DNA of 64,000 bases, from positions 35,062,133 through 35,126,132 of the forward strand of contig CM059975.1 in assembly GCA_030490835.1 (NCBI GenBank), in the 5' to 3' direction. Below, in pieces: positions 46,501-57,959 of this stretch; positions within the stretch are counted from its first letter, which is position 1, and every line of letters starts with the position of its first letter. The DNA comes from Annona cherimola (taxonomy: Eukaryota > Streptophyta > Magnoliopsida > Magnoliales > Annonaceae). The position numbers and the translations under genes were made by a program. A model generated the notes under the pieces. It saw only the letters and a list, made by a program, of their open reading frames with translations, was not told the origin of the DNA and made no database searches.

Positions 46501-49500
46501 CTTAAGCTAAGCTAACGACTAGCTTAGTATACATAAGAAAACCTATATAAAATACTTTTATTTTTTTTCTTTATACATTTATTTATCTAAATATATTTAA
46601 CATATAAACCAAGTATTACCATTTTTGAATATATATTTTTTGATATTTTTAAACATCTATATGTATATATGTACTTAAAATATCCCTATATTTAAAAATC
46701 TTAAAAAAATATATACACATATCCAAAAATAGTAAAACTTGGTTTATATGTTAAATACACATAAATAAATAAGTATATGAAGAAAAAAAATAAAAAAAAA
46801 TTAAACGAATTTTTTGAAGTGGGCAAAATTAGTCATTTACTTAATCTAGACTAACAAGATCAATTCTTATATATATAGGGCCTTGTTTCTGCCACAGTGC
46901 AAATGGAGGTTCATGTCATGGTGGCAACGGAAATATTATTAGATGTATGTCAAAATATATATTGTAAGAAAATTGTAAAAATATCTTAGAGCTTAGTTAG
47001 AAAATACCAGAATTGAGATGATTGTAAAATGTCCATAAAAAATATTGAGTGGAGCAAATATAGTAAAATAAAATAAATAGGGTGTTTGAGTGAAAACATG
47101 TGAAAAAAAATTAAAATATAGTGATAATACTGAAAAAATATAATAGTGAGTATTTAAAATGTTCAATTACATTAACAAGTGTGTAAGATAAAGTGAGAAA
47201 AATTCCTCCCCTCCACCCCCAAAATGGTAAAACTGACTCTAAGTCGCATTCATGACATGCAGCCGAACCGGCTTTAATTCATGGAGATCAAGAACATGCC
47301 CTAATATTGTTTTGTGGGGATTCAACACATCCTAAGATGTTTTGAGAAGTAAGATGAGAGGTCTATTATACCTCCAACTTCACCGGCAGGAATATTAGTG
47401 GCCATGACACTTGCAAGGCGCTCGCATTGCCTATTCAAAGTGGCAACCCATCGTTTGGCACCAAAGGCAAGGCCAGAATTGACAAGCGGTCTGTATATGC
47501 TATGAACAGCCCTGTCATCAACCTCCACATGTTCGACCCATGTCACCTACATATTCATACAAATTAGCAAAGAGAAATAGAAATGTATGAACGATGCTAA
47601 AGAAAAGCAAATAGGTTTTTTGATTTTCTAGAGATATCTATCTACCTTTGAATACCCATTTGGCATTTCCTGGATCAAACAGCCTGATGGCCTTCTTCTA
47701 CATCTCAAGACAGGACTAGGTCGTAAACTATCCAAGGAGACGTCAACAACTGCCCATGTTCCATCGGAATGCTGCTTACAGTACCTAACGAAGTAGCTTT
47801 CTCGTGTTGGGACAAGTGGTGAAGGAACTTGGAATTCAGCGGACATCTGTAAATGTCAAGTAACTAATCAACGTAATTAAATAAGGCAAAATACTGGCAA
47901 GCCTTCTGTCTTCCATATATTGCTGTTTGGTATGTATTCGACCAGGCATTAGACCCTATTTTGCCCCGCGTTTCAATAGGTTAAATGCCCTACTTCAATC
48001 ACGGATGCAAATTCAGCCAAAATTCTGTGTGACTGGTATTGAATTTTTCTTCATGCTTTTTCTCTTATAAATTGAGGAGTTTATTCCAAAAAGCCAATTT
48101 AAGCGGAAGCAGAAAAAATTTACTGCAATGTTGTTGTCAATAAGCTGTCATATGTAGAACAAATAAATTGCATTGCTGCATGTTGCTAGCCTTTAGTATA
48201 TGTAACAACCCATGAGTAATGGCATTTGTTGTGGTGGACATAAAGCAGAGGTAAACAGGCCGTACTAAGTAAGGAACAAGACAACACTGAACGAGAGATT
48301 ACCACTTGCAAGGCTCCATTGTAATTGCCTGCAACTCCTGTGGATAATACTTCAGCTGTCAAAGCTCTCGAAACAATGCTCGAAAAGGCATTCGCCCATT
48401 GATTCTATATAGCATGAAAAACACCCAGCAATCATCATATGTCGATCATAGAATCAGAAGGTTAATAAAAAGACCCAGCTTCCACAGATATTAATTGTAA
48501 AATGTCTTCCTTACCGCATCCATAAGGATCTCCACAAGACTTATATGATTCATGATCACAACAGCAGATTCCCTAGATGCCTCTGATTTCAAACCAAAAG
48601 GTTTTGGTCCAATTCCCCTGGGAAATGTCCTCACATATTCTTCTTCATTCAGAATCTCCATAGAACCATCTAGGCCGGGCACCCATAAGGGTTCGCCAAG
48701 CTGAGCCATCCTGACGAGCTCTTCCATGGCGGCCACTGCAAGTTCAATCACCATTGGCTTCTCCAATTCTGAATGTCCAGACACTGAACCCGAAACTGAC
48801 CTAAGGAGATCACCAGCTCCATACATCTCCCCTCCTACTCCTGGTTGCATCCCAAAGCTTCCAACTGCAAGATCCAGTGGGGACCGAGAAGGAATTGGAG
48901 GGCCAAGTGGATAAGGTATCATTGGTTTTCCTACATACTTCGCGGCGATCCCCGATATCCGATCAATCTACAAAAATGAAATAAGGAACTCGCATTTAGT
49001 AAGACTTCATTTTGCCGCAAAGTTTAGGGCTTGAAAGCACTGCATTAAAAGTGTTTTAGAAATTTATACTTTTTTTTTGAAGGAAGGAAGAAATTTATAC
49101 TTAGTTAAGTAATGTGCATAGAATTCTATGTGACAAATAATTAGAAGTGCTATTAGAGAAAAAACAAATTTTCAATAAAAAAATTGACACTTTTGTTGTA
49201 AATATTCTACTCTATTTGCTAGGGCAGTAAGCAAAACGCGGGGCTAAACGAAACCTAAATTACTCTATAAAAAGAAGTAGCTAAATAGGTAGATTGGTCC
49301 AGCTAGCGTTTGGATTAGTTCTTCACATAATTAATTACCTCTTCTCTCAAGCGAGCATTCTCGATCCTCAAATGATGCTCGTCGAATGACATTTCGCCTA
49401 GGGCGGTCGGCCCGCCGCAGTTTGGACATGATGCATTGCTGAGAGCTTCCTTGTACCTAATGTTCTCGGCGCGAAGTTTCTCATTTTCTGCCCTTAGCTG

Positions 49501-51458
49501 TTGGTTCTCATGGCGTTCATGTTGTGTCTGCATAAGAGATAGCATTAGCAAAGAAGCTCTGCAGATATCATAAGTGAGCAGTTAATATTAGCAAAGAAAG
49601 CTCGGCAAATGTCATAACATTAACGTCATCATAACAAATTTAGCATATGCGACCATAAACAACCTCAATCCCAAGCTAAAAAAGCAGCATGGAACTGGAA
49701 TGTAGGGGCTTGCTCGGCTCTGCGTTTGGGAAGTTTAAAACCATATTTATCAAAAGTATGGCTAGGCTCAGTCTTACTCAAGGATACCTCTTGGACCTAC
49801 AGATTTGCCCTATTGTGTGAACTTATTTTGTTGATGAACACAAAATTCAAAAATTTATATTTATAAAACTAGAAGCCAAATGCCAACCGAGCAGTAGCCT
49901 AGTTGGTACGTGTCGATGGTAGCAATTGTGCTGGCGCATGGGGGACTGATTTGTGTAGAAGTTTTATCTCTCCCAACATTATGGTGAGAGCTTGGTATGT
50001 CTCTAAGTTGATAAATGAAAGCATATCGTTTCAATCATAAAAAAGTTTTAAGAATATCTCTAAGTTGAGATATAAATATGCCAATCAAGGGAAATTAGGA
50101 GCCAAACAATCCTCTTACATTACTATTTTATACCAAGTAGCAGTCAAAGTCACGTGCTAGCTATTTTATACCGACTAGCAGTCAAAGGCTGTATTTCACC
50201 TTCATTTGGGTTCGCTTATTTTGGAACCAGAACTTGACTTGGAGTGGCTCCAAGCCTAACTCCCGGCTCAGTTCCTTCCTTTGCTTGTCATCTGGATGAG
50301 GACATTCTTTGAAGAATCTGAGAGGTTCACAAGGACAACGTCAGAGCCAAATAATTACATTTCAAGTCCCAAACATTCACAGCCTTTTCTGGTTAACTGA
50401 CTCACGCTTCCATTTCTTGGATTTGATGCTGGGTATGGCGATGGTATCGTTTCTTTCGTGGCCGCTGGTTCGGATCTTGGTCGTCGCCGGAGGCTTCGAG
50501 GTGGTCACTGCCAGACTTGCTTTCAAAGTCATCATCCCTGATCTTGAGCATTTCGCTCTCGGCAGTGTTCGCCATGTCTAGAGGGAGGTGGTTTTGGTGC
50601 TGCTGGTGTTGCTGTTGTTGCCCGTCTAACATGTTTGGCTGGAACATCATCATAATACCTACAGATCCTTAAGATTCCCAAGCTATGGATTTCACAATCT
50701 ACTATAGATAAAAGCACAAAACCATAAGAATAGGGGGAAGACTAAATAAGAACTTCAAAAGTGGTTTCAAGGAAAACCCATCTCCATCAATCTCTAAACT
50801 ACCAAGAAGGAGGCTTGAAATGTAGAAAAAATACAGAGAAAAGAAAAAGGAAAAGGGTTCTATCTCTCACTCACTCACTCTCTCTCTCTCTCTCTCTCTC
50901 TCTAAACTATCAAGGTGGAAGAGCAAGATCACACCCATAAGCGGGAGAAAAAGGAGCTCTACCTAGAAGAGCGGAGAAGAGTAGAAAGAGGAGAAAAGGC
51001 ACAAGGGGTTCACAGTCTCTCTATAAATGGATAGCTAAGGCCAAACGCACACATTCTCTCTCTCCTCTCTGCCACACAAGGAAAACATACGCGTTTTCCC
51101 ACATTTCGAGATAGATCTCCCACAAATAGTCTAATCCTCGTCGTTTCTCATGTCCCAAATCCCATCTCTCTCTTATCTTACTTGCTTGCCTGGTGGACCA
51201 AATAAAAAGAAAGGATGAAGAGAGAAAATAAGGCCACGGGCATGCAAAACACAAACCCCATGACACAGGAGGAAGAAAGTAAGAGACAGAAAGAAAAAAA
51301 AAAGAAAAGAAAAGAAAAGAAAAGAAAGGTATTTGACTTTGCTGCTGACTGACCTGCCCAAGCGTCAGTCCCGATGAACCAAATGCCCCTCCTGCCTTCC
51401 CGTTCATCTCCATCATCGGCTGCACGTGTCTTGTCTGGATCATCATCCCGCCCGGCAT
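40586..51458 (-). CDS. HDG2-like: Class IV homeodomain-leucine zipper (HD-ZIP IV) transcription factor, HDG2-like, 11 coding exons
   Basis: Exons (minus strand, high to low): 51354-51458, 50406-50638, 50200-50317, 49339-49527, 48515-48967, 48303-48404, 47646-47846, 47372-47546, 45872-46143, 41072-41167, 40586-40966. All ten introns are GT..AG, and the spliced length of 2,325 nt gives 774 residues plus stop, normal for the family. Seen in order: Gln/His-rich and acidic N-terminus; homeodomain about 96-153 ([10 protein letters not shown], then [11 protein letters not shown]); zipper-loop-zipper about 153-220 with CPNCGG; START domain about 286-515 ([19 protein letters not shown]); conserved HD-SAD region to the end ([62 protein letters not shown]). 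HD-ZIP IV proteins are nuclear activators of epidermal (L1) identity. The exon-1 start (MPGGMMIQ... GLTLGQ) matches what I recall of angiosperm HDG2 N-termini. ATML1/PDF2 are close paralogues, so the symbol is less certain than the family. Confidence 0.95.
42985..43195 (+). mobile_element. Possible second SINE-like segment in intron 9
   Basis: A GC-richer island in AT-rich intron sequence carries a B-box-like GATTCAAGTCT at 43039-43049, a spacing from the left edge that would suit a tRNA-derived SINE. It ends in an A-rich stretch near 43195. No convincing flanking duplication was found, so the borders are approximate. Confidence 0.3.
43733..44175. repeat. Tandem duplication, period about 204 bp, in intron 9
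   Basis: Two consecutive diverged copies begin at about 43733 and 43936. Each reads an AATTGAATTT start, a stretch of ATATAACCTAT type, a TTATTAATG stretch, then AATTTATAA and a TAATGAAGT..AGGA block, followed by TAGGATAATCATT. The second copy is interrupted and AT-extended. No coding potential. Confidence 0.5.
44852..44962 (+). mobile_element. Short SINE-like retroposon in intron 9
   Basis: A 111-bp insertion is flanked by the perfect 10-bp repeat GATAAATAAA at 44842-44851 and 44963-44972. It contains a good RNA polymerase III B-box match, GGTTTGAACCC, at 44914-44924, and ends in an A-rich tail just before the right repeat. The A-box is weak. It lies antisense to the host gene. Confidence 0.6.
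46483..46868. mobile_element. Foldback MITE (core-sharing family) in intron 8
   Basis: The element is 386 bp with inverted ends (ATCTTGTTAG at 46491-46500, CTAACAAGAT at 46851-46860) and near-identical 9-bp flanks, ATATATACA and ATATATATA. Its inner arms carry the core shared with other MITEs in the window: TATTTAACATATAAACCAAG on the left arm and its complement on the right. Confidence 0.65.
49880..50040 (+). mobile_element. Possible tRNA-derived SINE remnant in intron 3
   Basis: This intron segment contains an excellent A-box match, TAGCCTAGTTGG, at 49895-49906, followed by GC-richer sequence and a TCTCTCCCAACAT stretch. The expected B-box position is degraded and no flanking duplication was recognised. 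It is probably an old SINE fragment antisense to the host gene. Confidence 0.3.
50863..50904. repeat. (CT)n microsatellite in intron 1 of the HDG2-like gene
   Basis: CACT repeats pass into an uninterrupted run of CT dinucleotides on the plus strand, so GA-rich on the transcribed strand. Confidence 0.9.
51292..51329. repeat. (AAAGA)n microsatellite at the 5' end of intron 1
   Basis: Repeated AAAGA pentamers on the plus strand lie 25 bp inside the exon 1 donor site, giving a TCTTT-rich tract on the transcribed strand. Confidence 0.85.
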
Positions 51459-52150
51459 TCCTCTCCCAAAACCCTAAAATCCCAGTCTCACGCACACTCT
51501 CTTTCCCTCTCTTCTATCTGTTTATCTCTGGATATTTGCAAAGCAGCACATGTGAGTAGAGCCTTTTCTCGGGGGTGTTTGGTCGTTAGGTGGATTCGAT
51601 TTTTCGACGATGTATGTCTGAACAAAAGCTCTTGTAATAAACCGGCTCCCTTGAAACCTTCTAAAACAATATCTAGAAGAGTCTCTCCTTCTGTCTATCT
51701 ACCTACCTGCAAAGAACGTACAAGAAAGAAAAAAGAGAATCCTTGTTATTTGGAGATTCTTACACCATCTGCTCGACTGCTCAGCGTTGAGAGTAGAAGA
51801 TATATATTTTTTCCCCAGCTTGCACGATCGCTTACCGATACCGAAGGTTCGAGAGAGGACCTGGAATGAATCAGATCCGTTGTTTGGGGTATTGGGTGCT
51901 TGGAAATTTTGACTCGTATTTATCAGAGGGAGATTTCGAGATGGCTTTGGGTAGACTTTGGTCGTGGGTTATTGCAGACAGGGAGAGAGAAGAGTGAGGA
52001 AGAAGCCATGGGAGGGATGAACGAGAAAGGGGAGCAGGTAGAGGAGATGTGGCAGGAGTAATTGCTGGGGCTGGAGAGAGGATGCAATAGCATTTATTGA
52101 GAAGGAAGGAGGTGTAATTGAGAGAGAGAGAGAGAGAGAGAGAGGTATCT
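51459..52150 (-). promoter_or_regulatory. 5' leader and proximal promoter region of the HDG2-like gene
   Basis: This is the stretch immediately upstream of the start codon at 51456-51458. On the minus strand it is pyrimidine-rich and ends in a (CT)n tract at 52120-52144 (GA on the plus strand), a composition typical of plant 5' untranslated leaders. No clear TATA box was placed, and a 5'-UTR intron, common in this family, cannot be excluded because several CAG and GT steps exist. A near-match to the L1 box (TAAATGCT against TAAATGYA) lies at 52090-52097 on the minus strand. Short plus-strand open frames here have codon-like look only by chance. Confidence 0.5.
52120..52144. repeat. (GA)n microsatellite near the HDG2-like gene 5' end
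   Basis: An uninterrupted AG dinucleotide run on the plus strand reads as CT in the sense of the gene. Such tracts are common around plant transcription starts. Confidence 0.9.
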
Positions 52151-55100
52151 TATGTTTATTTTCCTCCGAGGGATCGATGGCGAAACGAATGACGGCTAAC
52201 AAATTCCAAATTTCTACCTTTTTTACTTCCCTCGCTCTATACTTCATTATCACTCATTCATTGCTTTTATTTATTTTTATTTATTTTTATCTTCCATCAC
52301 GGTTAGCGACATCATACTCTGGCAATATACACGCGGATGAAACATTTGATCCTGACCGTTAATTTTGATCATGTTGCCAAATAACTGCATCGCACGGGTT
52401 ATATAATCATTAAGGTGCTTCCCACTTACGCGGGTTATCTGCACGGACTCATTTGTGTCCTTTCTGTTAGCTATATTATCTTCTTAATGAGTATTCCCCA
52501 ACAATTTCATATAGTAGGCATATATAATACGTATGATATATTTTAATCCTGTGTTTGGAAGTGAACAGTCTAAGTAAGAAGGCAAAAAATATTTTGTATT
52601 TGACTTGAAAAATTAACTACAAAATAATTCAGATTTCAAACTACGTACCGAAAGAATCTTGTCGGATGGATATCATAGAAAAAGGGATCTTATGTAATGG
52701 TCTATGCATGTTACAGCAATAGAATATCAGCCATCAACCGAAAAAGAAAATCCGACCGATTTTGATGGAGCTGATACAAGCTGTACTGCCAAAGGGTTGA
52801 ACCTGGGCGTGCTCACGTAAATCTTCATCGGTTCAATTAATTAAATTGCAGGATACTCCTTGTGTTAAATTAAGTAATGGCATAAGTCCTACACCGGTCC
52901 TATACCTCACATTTTCTTCTTTCCTTTCAAGCAAAGTGTTGGTGAAATATGTAGAGCTTTTATTTTTTTAATTGATTTTAAAGTGAATTTTAAAATTTTC
53001 ACATGAAAGGGGTAAAATTTTCAAATTTCTAATGTTTAAATGCTTATATTATTTTGCGAAAAATTTCTTCTTTGATCGACACTTTTTTGTTTTGGGTCTT
53101 CAATGCAAGTCGTTGAGAGAGATGTAGAGGACATCAATAAATTGAAGTAAATGGCCAAAAAATGCTTATTTATTTTGTTGCTTGATCTTGATTGTTACCT
53201 TTGATGGTGCTAGTCGGGTCGGAAATGGGGAGCACGACAATGAATGGCCTAAAGCACCGTGCATTAATTCCTTGTCATAATATTTATAAAAAACCTAATT
53301 GGTTGAAAACATATGTATAGTGGGATAGGATGATGATGAGATAAGAAGATTGAATAAGATAAAATTTTTTTGTATTAGAAGGTAAAAAAATTATATTAGA
53401 AACGAGAAACAGAAAAATAAATAATTACATATTGAAAATAAAAAAATTCATCCCCACTGCTGAGAAATTTTTTTCATTCCATCCCATCCCGCTCCACATT
53501 TCGAACACGCTTAAAAACTACGAATTTGGTGGTTAAAACCAGGTTAACTAGATTTATGGGAATTTAATTTTCTGCTCATATACGGCTGGCCTCTCAATGT
53601 GTTTTGCACCGTTTCCCGTCTCAAGCTAATTTGACATTTTGGGCGATACCTTTAGTAGATTTGGATTGTCCTATTTCAACGTATTTTTCCCAATGGAACG
53701 GCGGGCCCATCCATTCCATCTTTGAGTACACAGCTCGAAATAAAGATAAGAACAGCAAGTTCTAATTCTGCATTGAAAAATTCATTGAATCATTTACTCA
53801 CTGTGTGGGGTGGTCAGCCAAATGAAGAAACGATAAAATACGCATGCATATCCAGGTAAAATACAACACAGAAATTTTTTTGATTTCAGCAACCAAAATT
53901 TGGTTGTAAAATATTAACGTTTGGTTACTAAAGAAAAATTCAGTGGCCTACAGTTTGTGGTATCTGTCAATACCAATCCTCAAGATGAAATTTCGTTGCT
54001 AATCATTCATGGTTCTTTGCAACCATTTGTAGCTTTTTCCATTTTGCAGTGAAAATTCTTTAGAAGGAATACTAATCTTGCAGGTGTGTTTTCTGCGCGG
54101 GGTGCACGATGGGATTGGAGTATGCAATTTACAATTACTTTACGTTAAGTGCAGCAGCAGGCAAAGAAGATTCATTTAAAAACATGCAGGAGGGCATGCA
54201 GTCGAATACATGTACGAATTCACCGGCAACTGGACTGCATGAGAGGGAGAATGGGTAGGTGGTGGAAGTGGTTGCCCCGGATTCCATTCCATTGCTTTGG
54301 AGCCACACATCCCTCTCTCTCTCTCTCTCTCTCACATGAGACGGATCTTTCGTTAAATGAGACTGTGCCAGCTTGCAGTCGCCGCATGATCTGCATGCCT
54401 CGCGTCATGCCTCCCATTCTCATTTGCGTGCGCTCATCGTTATTTATTTATTTCCCACATGTTTCTCTAATTTATCTTTTCACCCGTCCCATTTACGAAC
54501 ACACCCCTACCTCAGTACCTCCATCTCTTCCGCATGAGTCCAAATTTTCAGCTTCATGCAGGCATCCGCAGCCTGGTTGGGTTAATTGTAAATTACTTTT
54601 ACCCCTTTAAAATTTAAGAGATAATATATAACAATTACCGTCCCTTAAATCACAATTACAGTCCTCGTTAAAAGCTGCTTCCCTACTCGAAGGGCCTGGG
54701 TCCGTCCCTTCGCATATACATGTGTTCATGCATGTATGGAAAACTAATAACCACATGAACGGCTTTGACTTGGACTCAAGATATATTTATTTATTTATTT
54801 ATTTAAATAAACTGATGTCTGCAGATATGCTTCTCTCTTATCATAATTCAGCTTCCGTTTGACAAAGGAATTACTTTTCATGCAGATCAAATATTTGCAA
54901 GACCCCATTTGATAAAAAGTAATAAAAGCGTCAACGTTAAAAACTCGTTTAATATATATTCATTTCAAGGTTATCAACTGAACATCTTTTCCATATAAAA
55001 CTATCGTGTTAGATAGATAAATATTTCTATAAATTATTATAATCTTCTAATGATATAAAGTAGGTATGGCTCACTCAATAGTGTGTGAGTCTGTGAGAGC

Positions 55101-55430
55101 CCGTGTATAATTTTGAGTATTCGGTGTGATGTCTGCTGCGTATGTACTGTATTGGATAATCCCCGTTGTTTGCGTTAGCGTCATGTTGTATTTTGTTGTT
55201 TGGTGGAAACAGACCTTCACTATTTATAGTATTAAAAAAACACAGTGAAACTCATGTGTATTGTTGAAAATACTCTTATATTTATACGAAAGCGAAACAG
55301 TCATGCCCAAAAACCAACACCATCTTCCTGAATGTCATTATCTTTTTAAAATCGTATAGCGCCATCACATAAATGATGTTATTTTTTGGCATGACTACCT
55401 TACTTTTGTACAAATGTAAAGGTCTTTTTT
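52151..55430. other. Intergenic region upstream of the HDG2-like gene
   Basis: No gene recognised. It is mostly AT-rich. A GC-richer patch at 54100-54560 has open frames on both strands but no recognisable protein. The segment 53870-54070 has repeated GCAACC/GGTTG motifs like those in intron 9. ATTT tandem runs occur at 54785-54805. Confidence 0.5.
54311..54334. repeat. (CT)n microsatellite
   Basis: A pure CT run sits in a locally GC-richer segment, 54100-54560, about 2.7 kb upstream of the HDG2-like start codon. Confidence 0.85.
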
Positions 55431-55479
55431 ATGTTACATATGAATTTAACCATGTTTTTTAATGCTTTAAGGGTTATGG

Positions 55480-56040
55480 GTTTTTTGATGTTATATAAGA
55501 AGAATGCAATATGCGAATTAGCAGGGTATTGTGATGCTGATTATGCTGGAGACCATGATACGAGGAGATCAACCACTGGATATATATTTGCTCTCGGATC
55601 AGCGGCTGTCTCATGGTGTAGCAAGAGACAGCCGACTGTGTCTCTATCAACTACAGAAGCAGAGTATAGAGCAGCAGCTATGACAGCACAAGAAACCAAG
55701 TGGCTGATGTAGCTCATGAAAGATCTACACCAGCCTACTGATTATTCAGTGCCCCTATACTGCGATAATGAATCTGCTATACGCTTAGCAGAGAATCCAG
55801 TATTCCATGCCAGAACTAAGCATGTCGAAGTACATTATCACTTTATACGAGAAAAAGTGCTAGATAGAGAAATCAGAATGAAGCACACCAACACAGAAGA
55901 TCAAGTTGCAGATATATTTACCAAGGGGCTAACTAGAGTAAAGTTTGAAAAATTCAGAAGTCAGATTGGTGTGACAAACAGAATAGAGGCAAAGAAGAAA
56001 GTCGGTGATGAGGGGAGAATTAAAAAGTCAGCACCGATGC
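55480..56040 (+). pseudogene. Ty1/copia RNase H domain remnant, nearly intact
   Basis: From about 55505 the frame reads [48 protein letters not shown], one stop (TAG at 55710-55712, probably decayed Gln), then YCDNESAIRLAENPVFHART, KHVEVHYHFIREKV and VADIFTKGL. The acidic RNase H residues in [14 protein letters not shown] and YCDNESA are present. RNase H degrades the RNA template during reverse transcription. No RT precedes it; upstream sequence to 55020 is not recognisable. It is younger and better preserved than the copia debris at 20-24 kb. Confidence 0.85.
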
Positions 56041-56190
56041 CGTATAAAAAATGACACCAAAAGCACCGATGCCGTATAAAAAATGGCACCAAATAAAAAA
56101 TTTCATAAAAGACGAACGGTGCCTAATAAAACAAAATCAATAAAAAAACGGCGCCGAAACTATGCAGAATACTGTGCCGAATAAAAACAA
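56029..56190. repeat. Degenerate 32-bp minisatellite with GCCGTATAAAA/GCCGAA motifs
   Basis: AGCACCGATGCCGTATAAAA occurs twice (about 56029 and 56061), followed by decayed units with GCCTAATAAAA, GCGCCGAAACT and GCCGAATAAAA. It starts right after the copia RNase H frame. Confidence 0.6.
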
Positions 56191-57390
56191 ATGCGCCGAA
56201 ACTCGAGAAACGTCGCCCGCCGCAGCCGCTCGCCTGGGCTAATGTTTCAAAACGAAGGTAGTGAAGATAAGCAGCAGGTGAGCGACGAAGGAGTGAAGGG
56301 TGTGTGTAGATTTGTGGGTGTTTTTTATGTGAGTTGGAGTGATTGTAAGGAAGGGAATATTTGTACGGGTAGTGCTAGTATTAAGAGTAGGAGCTTATAA
56401 AGTGTCCAAATTATTTTGGGTGTATTATTTTTTGTTGTATTTTTTATAAGCAATATTTTATTTTAAGAACATCCAACTCTCAACATATTATATTAACTCC
56501 AGTTGATAAAGTACTGATGCAGCTTTGAATACTTATTCAAACTTAAGCTGAAGAAGTTGGAAAGAGTTATTGATATCTTAATGAAATTGAGCGAATGACT
56601 TTTTTCTGGATCTCTATTTCTACTCCTTGGTGAAGTAAACTCTTTTATATATCTAAGGATTCTTGAATCTGTTGGTATGGAGTTTAGTCAATGGCAAATA
56701 ACCCATTTATTGAAATATTATCGTTACTACAACTTTCCAGCAACTTGTTCGATGACACTTCTGCTAAGTGCATTTGAACTTAGTCATTTTTTGTAGATTA
56801 CTTCCATAAACATGTTGTCTTTTAAAGTCTTAATGTTTATGAAAATTTTGTATGGTCTCATTGAACAATCTAATTAAACTTTACAATCTTCAATTTCATT
56901 AATGAAACTTCTAAGATTTCGAAAATCAAATTGTAGGATCTAAGTTGTTTGGTTTCTTGTGCGGATTTTTAAAGTAGGCTTACTACTGTTTTTATGAGCG
57001 TAATATTAACATAAAATTTTTTCCAATTTAGGTGAATTAATCTCTAAGTCTTTTTGTTCGATAAAATAAAATAAACCATCTTGAAATTGAGAACACATGA
57101 TGAAGGGGGCAGGTTAAAAAAAATCAGAAAATGTGATTGAACAAGAAGTCAGCGCAGGAACGTCCAATCAGAGCCCAGGAAAGTGTAATCCATCTCAAGA
57201 TTCTGAACGGTCAGAGCTTCGTTTCATTGATTCGCTGGAATCGCTGCTGAGGAAGTTTCTGCGTTTTCGAGTCAGTTTTCACTCCCCCATAAACAATTCC
57301 TCGCGAGTGACGACGGGTCGAGCATCAGGTGCTGGCGGAGTAGCGAATTCTTTCTCCGTACGCTGGACTTTTCTAGTCGGATGCAGTGGG
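56191..57390. other. Intergenic DNA with an unrecognised open frame
   Basis: 57133-57432 is open and locally GC-richer but shows no domain I can name, and its 3' end runs into a hAT end. The rest is AT-rich without features. Confidence 0.4.
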
Positions 57391-57959
57391 ACCAGCGATG
57401 TTACGGATCTGTTTGTACGGGTTGCAGCTTAATTATAATTATAATTTATTTAAAATATTTTAACTCTAATTCTTTTGTTAATTTATTTAAAATTTTTCAA
57501 TCTTAATTTATTTACAACTCATTTAATAAATGAGTTAACAGGTTATTAACGGGTTGTATTGTAGATAACTTGAAGGCCTAGACTCTGATAGACGATGATA
57601 TTGCAGTGAGAGGCGAGAGGTGTTTTCGGTAATGGGGAAATGAAAATAGGGCAATAACAATGAAATAAAACTAGGCCAACAGTGAAGAATGAAAATTAGA
57701 TGACAGGAAGACTTAACGAGAGAAAATAACCAAAGAATTTACATTTATTTATATAACTTTAATGGTTTAAACAAGTTGAACAAGTTAAACGAGTTACTAA
57801 ACGGGTTGGTGGGTTATAAAATATTAACAGTAATCTGTTTATTTAATTAAATTGTTAAACGGGTTTGTGGATCATAATTCATTTATTTAAAAATCTCAAC
57901 CCAAACCCATTTATAAACGGGTTGAACGAGCGAGTGACATGACCATTAACACACCCATA
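57391..57959. mobile_element. Diverged hAT element, sister of the 37433 copy
   Basis: The interior aligns with 37433-38027: AGCCTAAACTCT/AGGCCTAGACTCT, AGATGAGAGCG/AGGCGAGAGG, GAAATGGAAATAGG/GAAATGAAAATAGG, CCAAGGAGTTTA/CCAAAGAATTTA and the closing GACCATTAACA..CCC. The left TIR is eroded (GATGTTACGGATC) and no target duplication is clear. Confidence 0.6.

Noticed and set aside
51021..51352. Extension of the exon 1 frame past the donor site
   Set aside because: The frame runs on into intron 1 and low-complexity TTTCT repeats. Splicing at 51354/51353 joins it in phase to exon 2, as in known HDG2-type proteins.
51426..51869. 147-codon plus-strand frame opposite exon 1 of the HDG2-like gene
   Set aside because: Antisense shadow of exon 1 and its leader, with no recognisable protein.
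52090..52097. L1-box-like TAAATGCT on the minus strand near the gene start
   Set aside because: Differs from the TAAATGYA consensus at the last base, and such matches are expected often in AT-rich DNA.
54149..54610. 153-codon plus-strand frame
   Set aside because: No domain, contains a translated CT microsatellite, and overlapped by equal-quality frames on the other strand.
57133..57432. 99-codon open frame, locally GC-richer
   Set aside because: No recognisable motif in any frame, and its 3' end lies within a hAT terminus. Noted only as unrecognised sequence.
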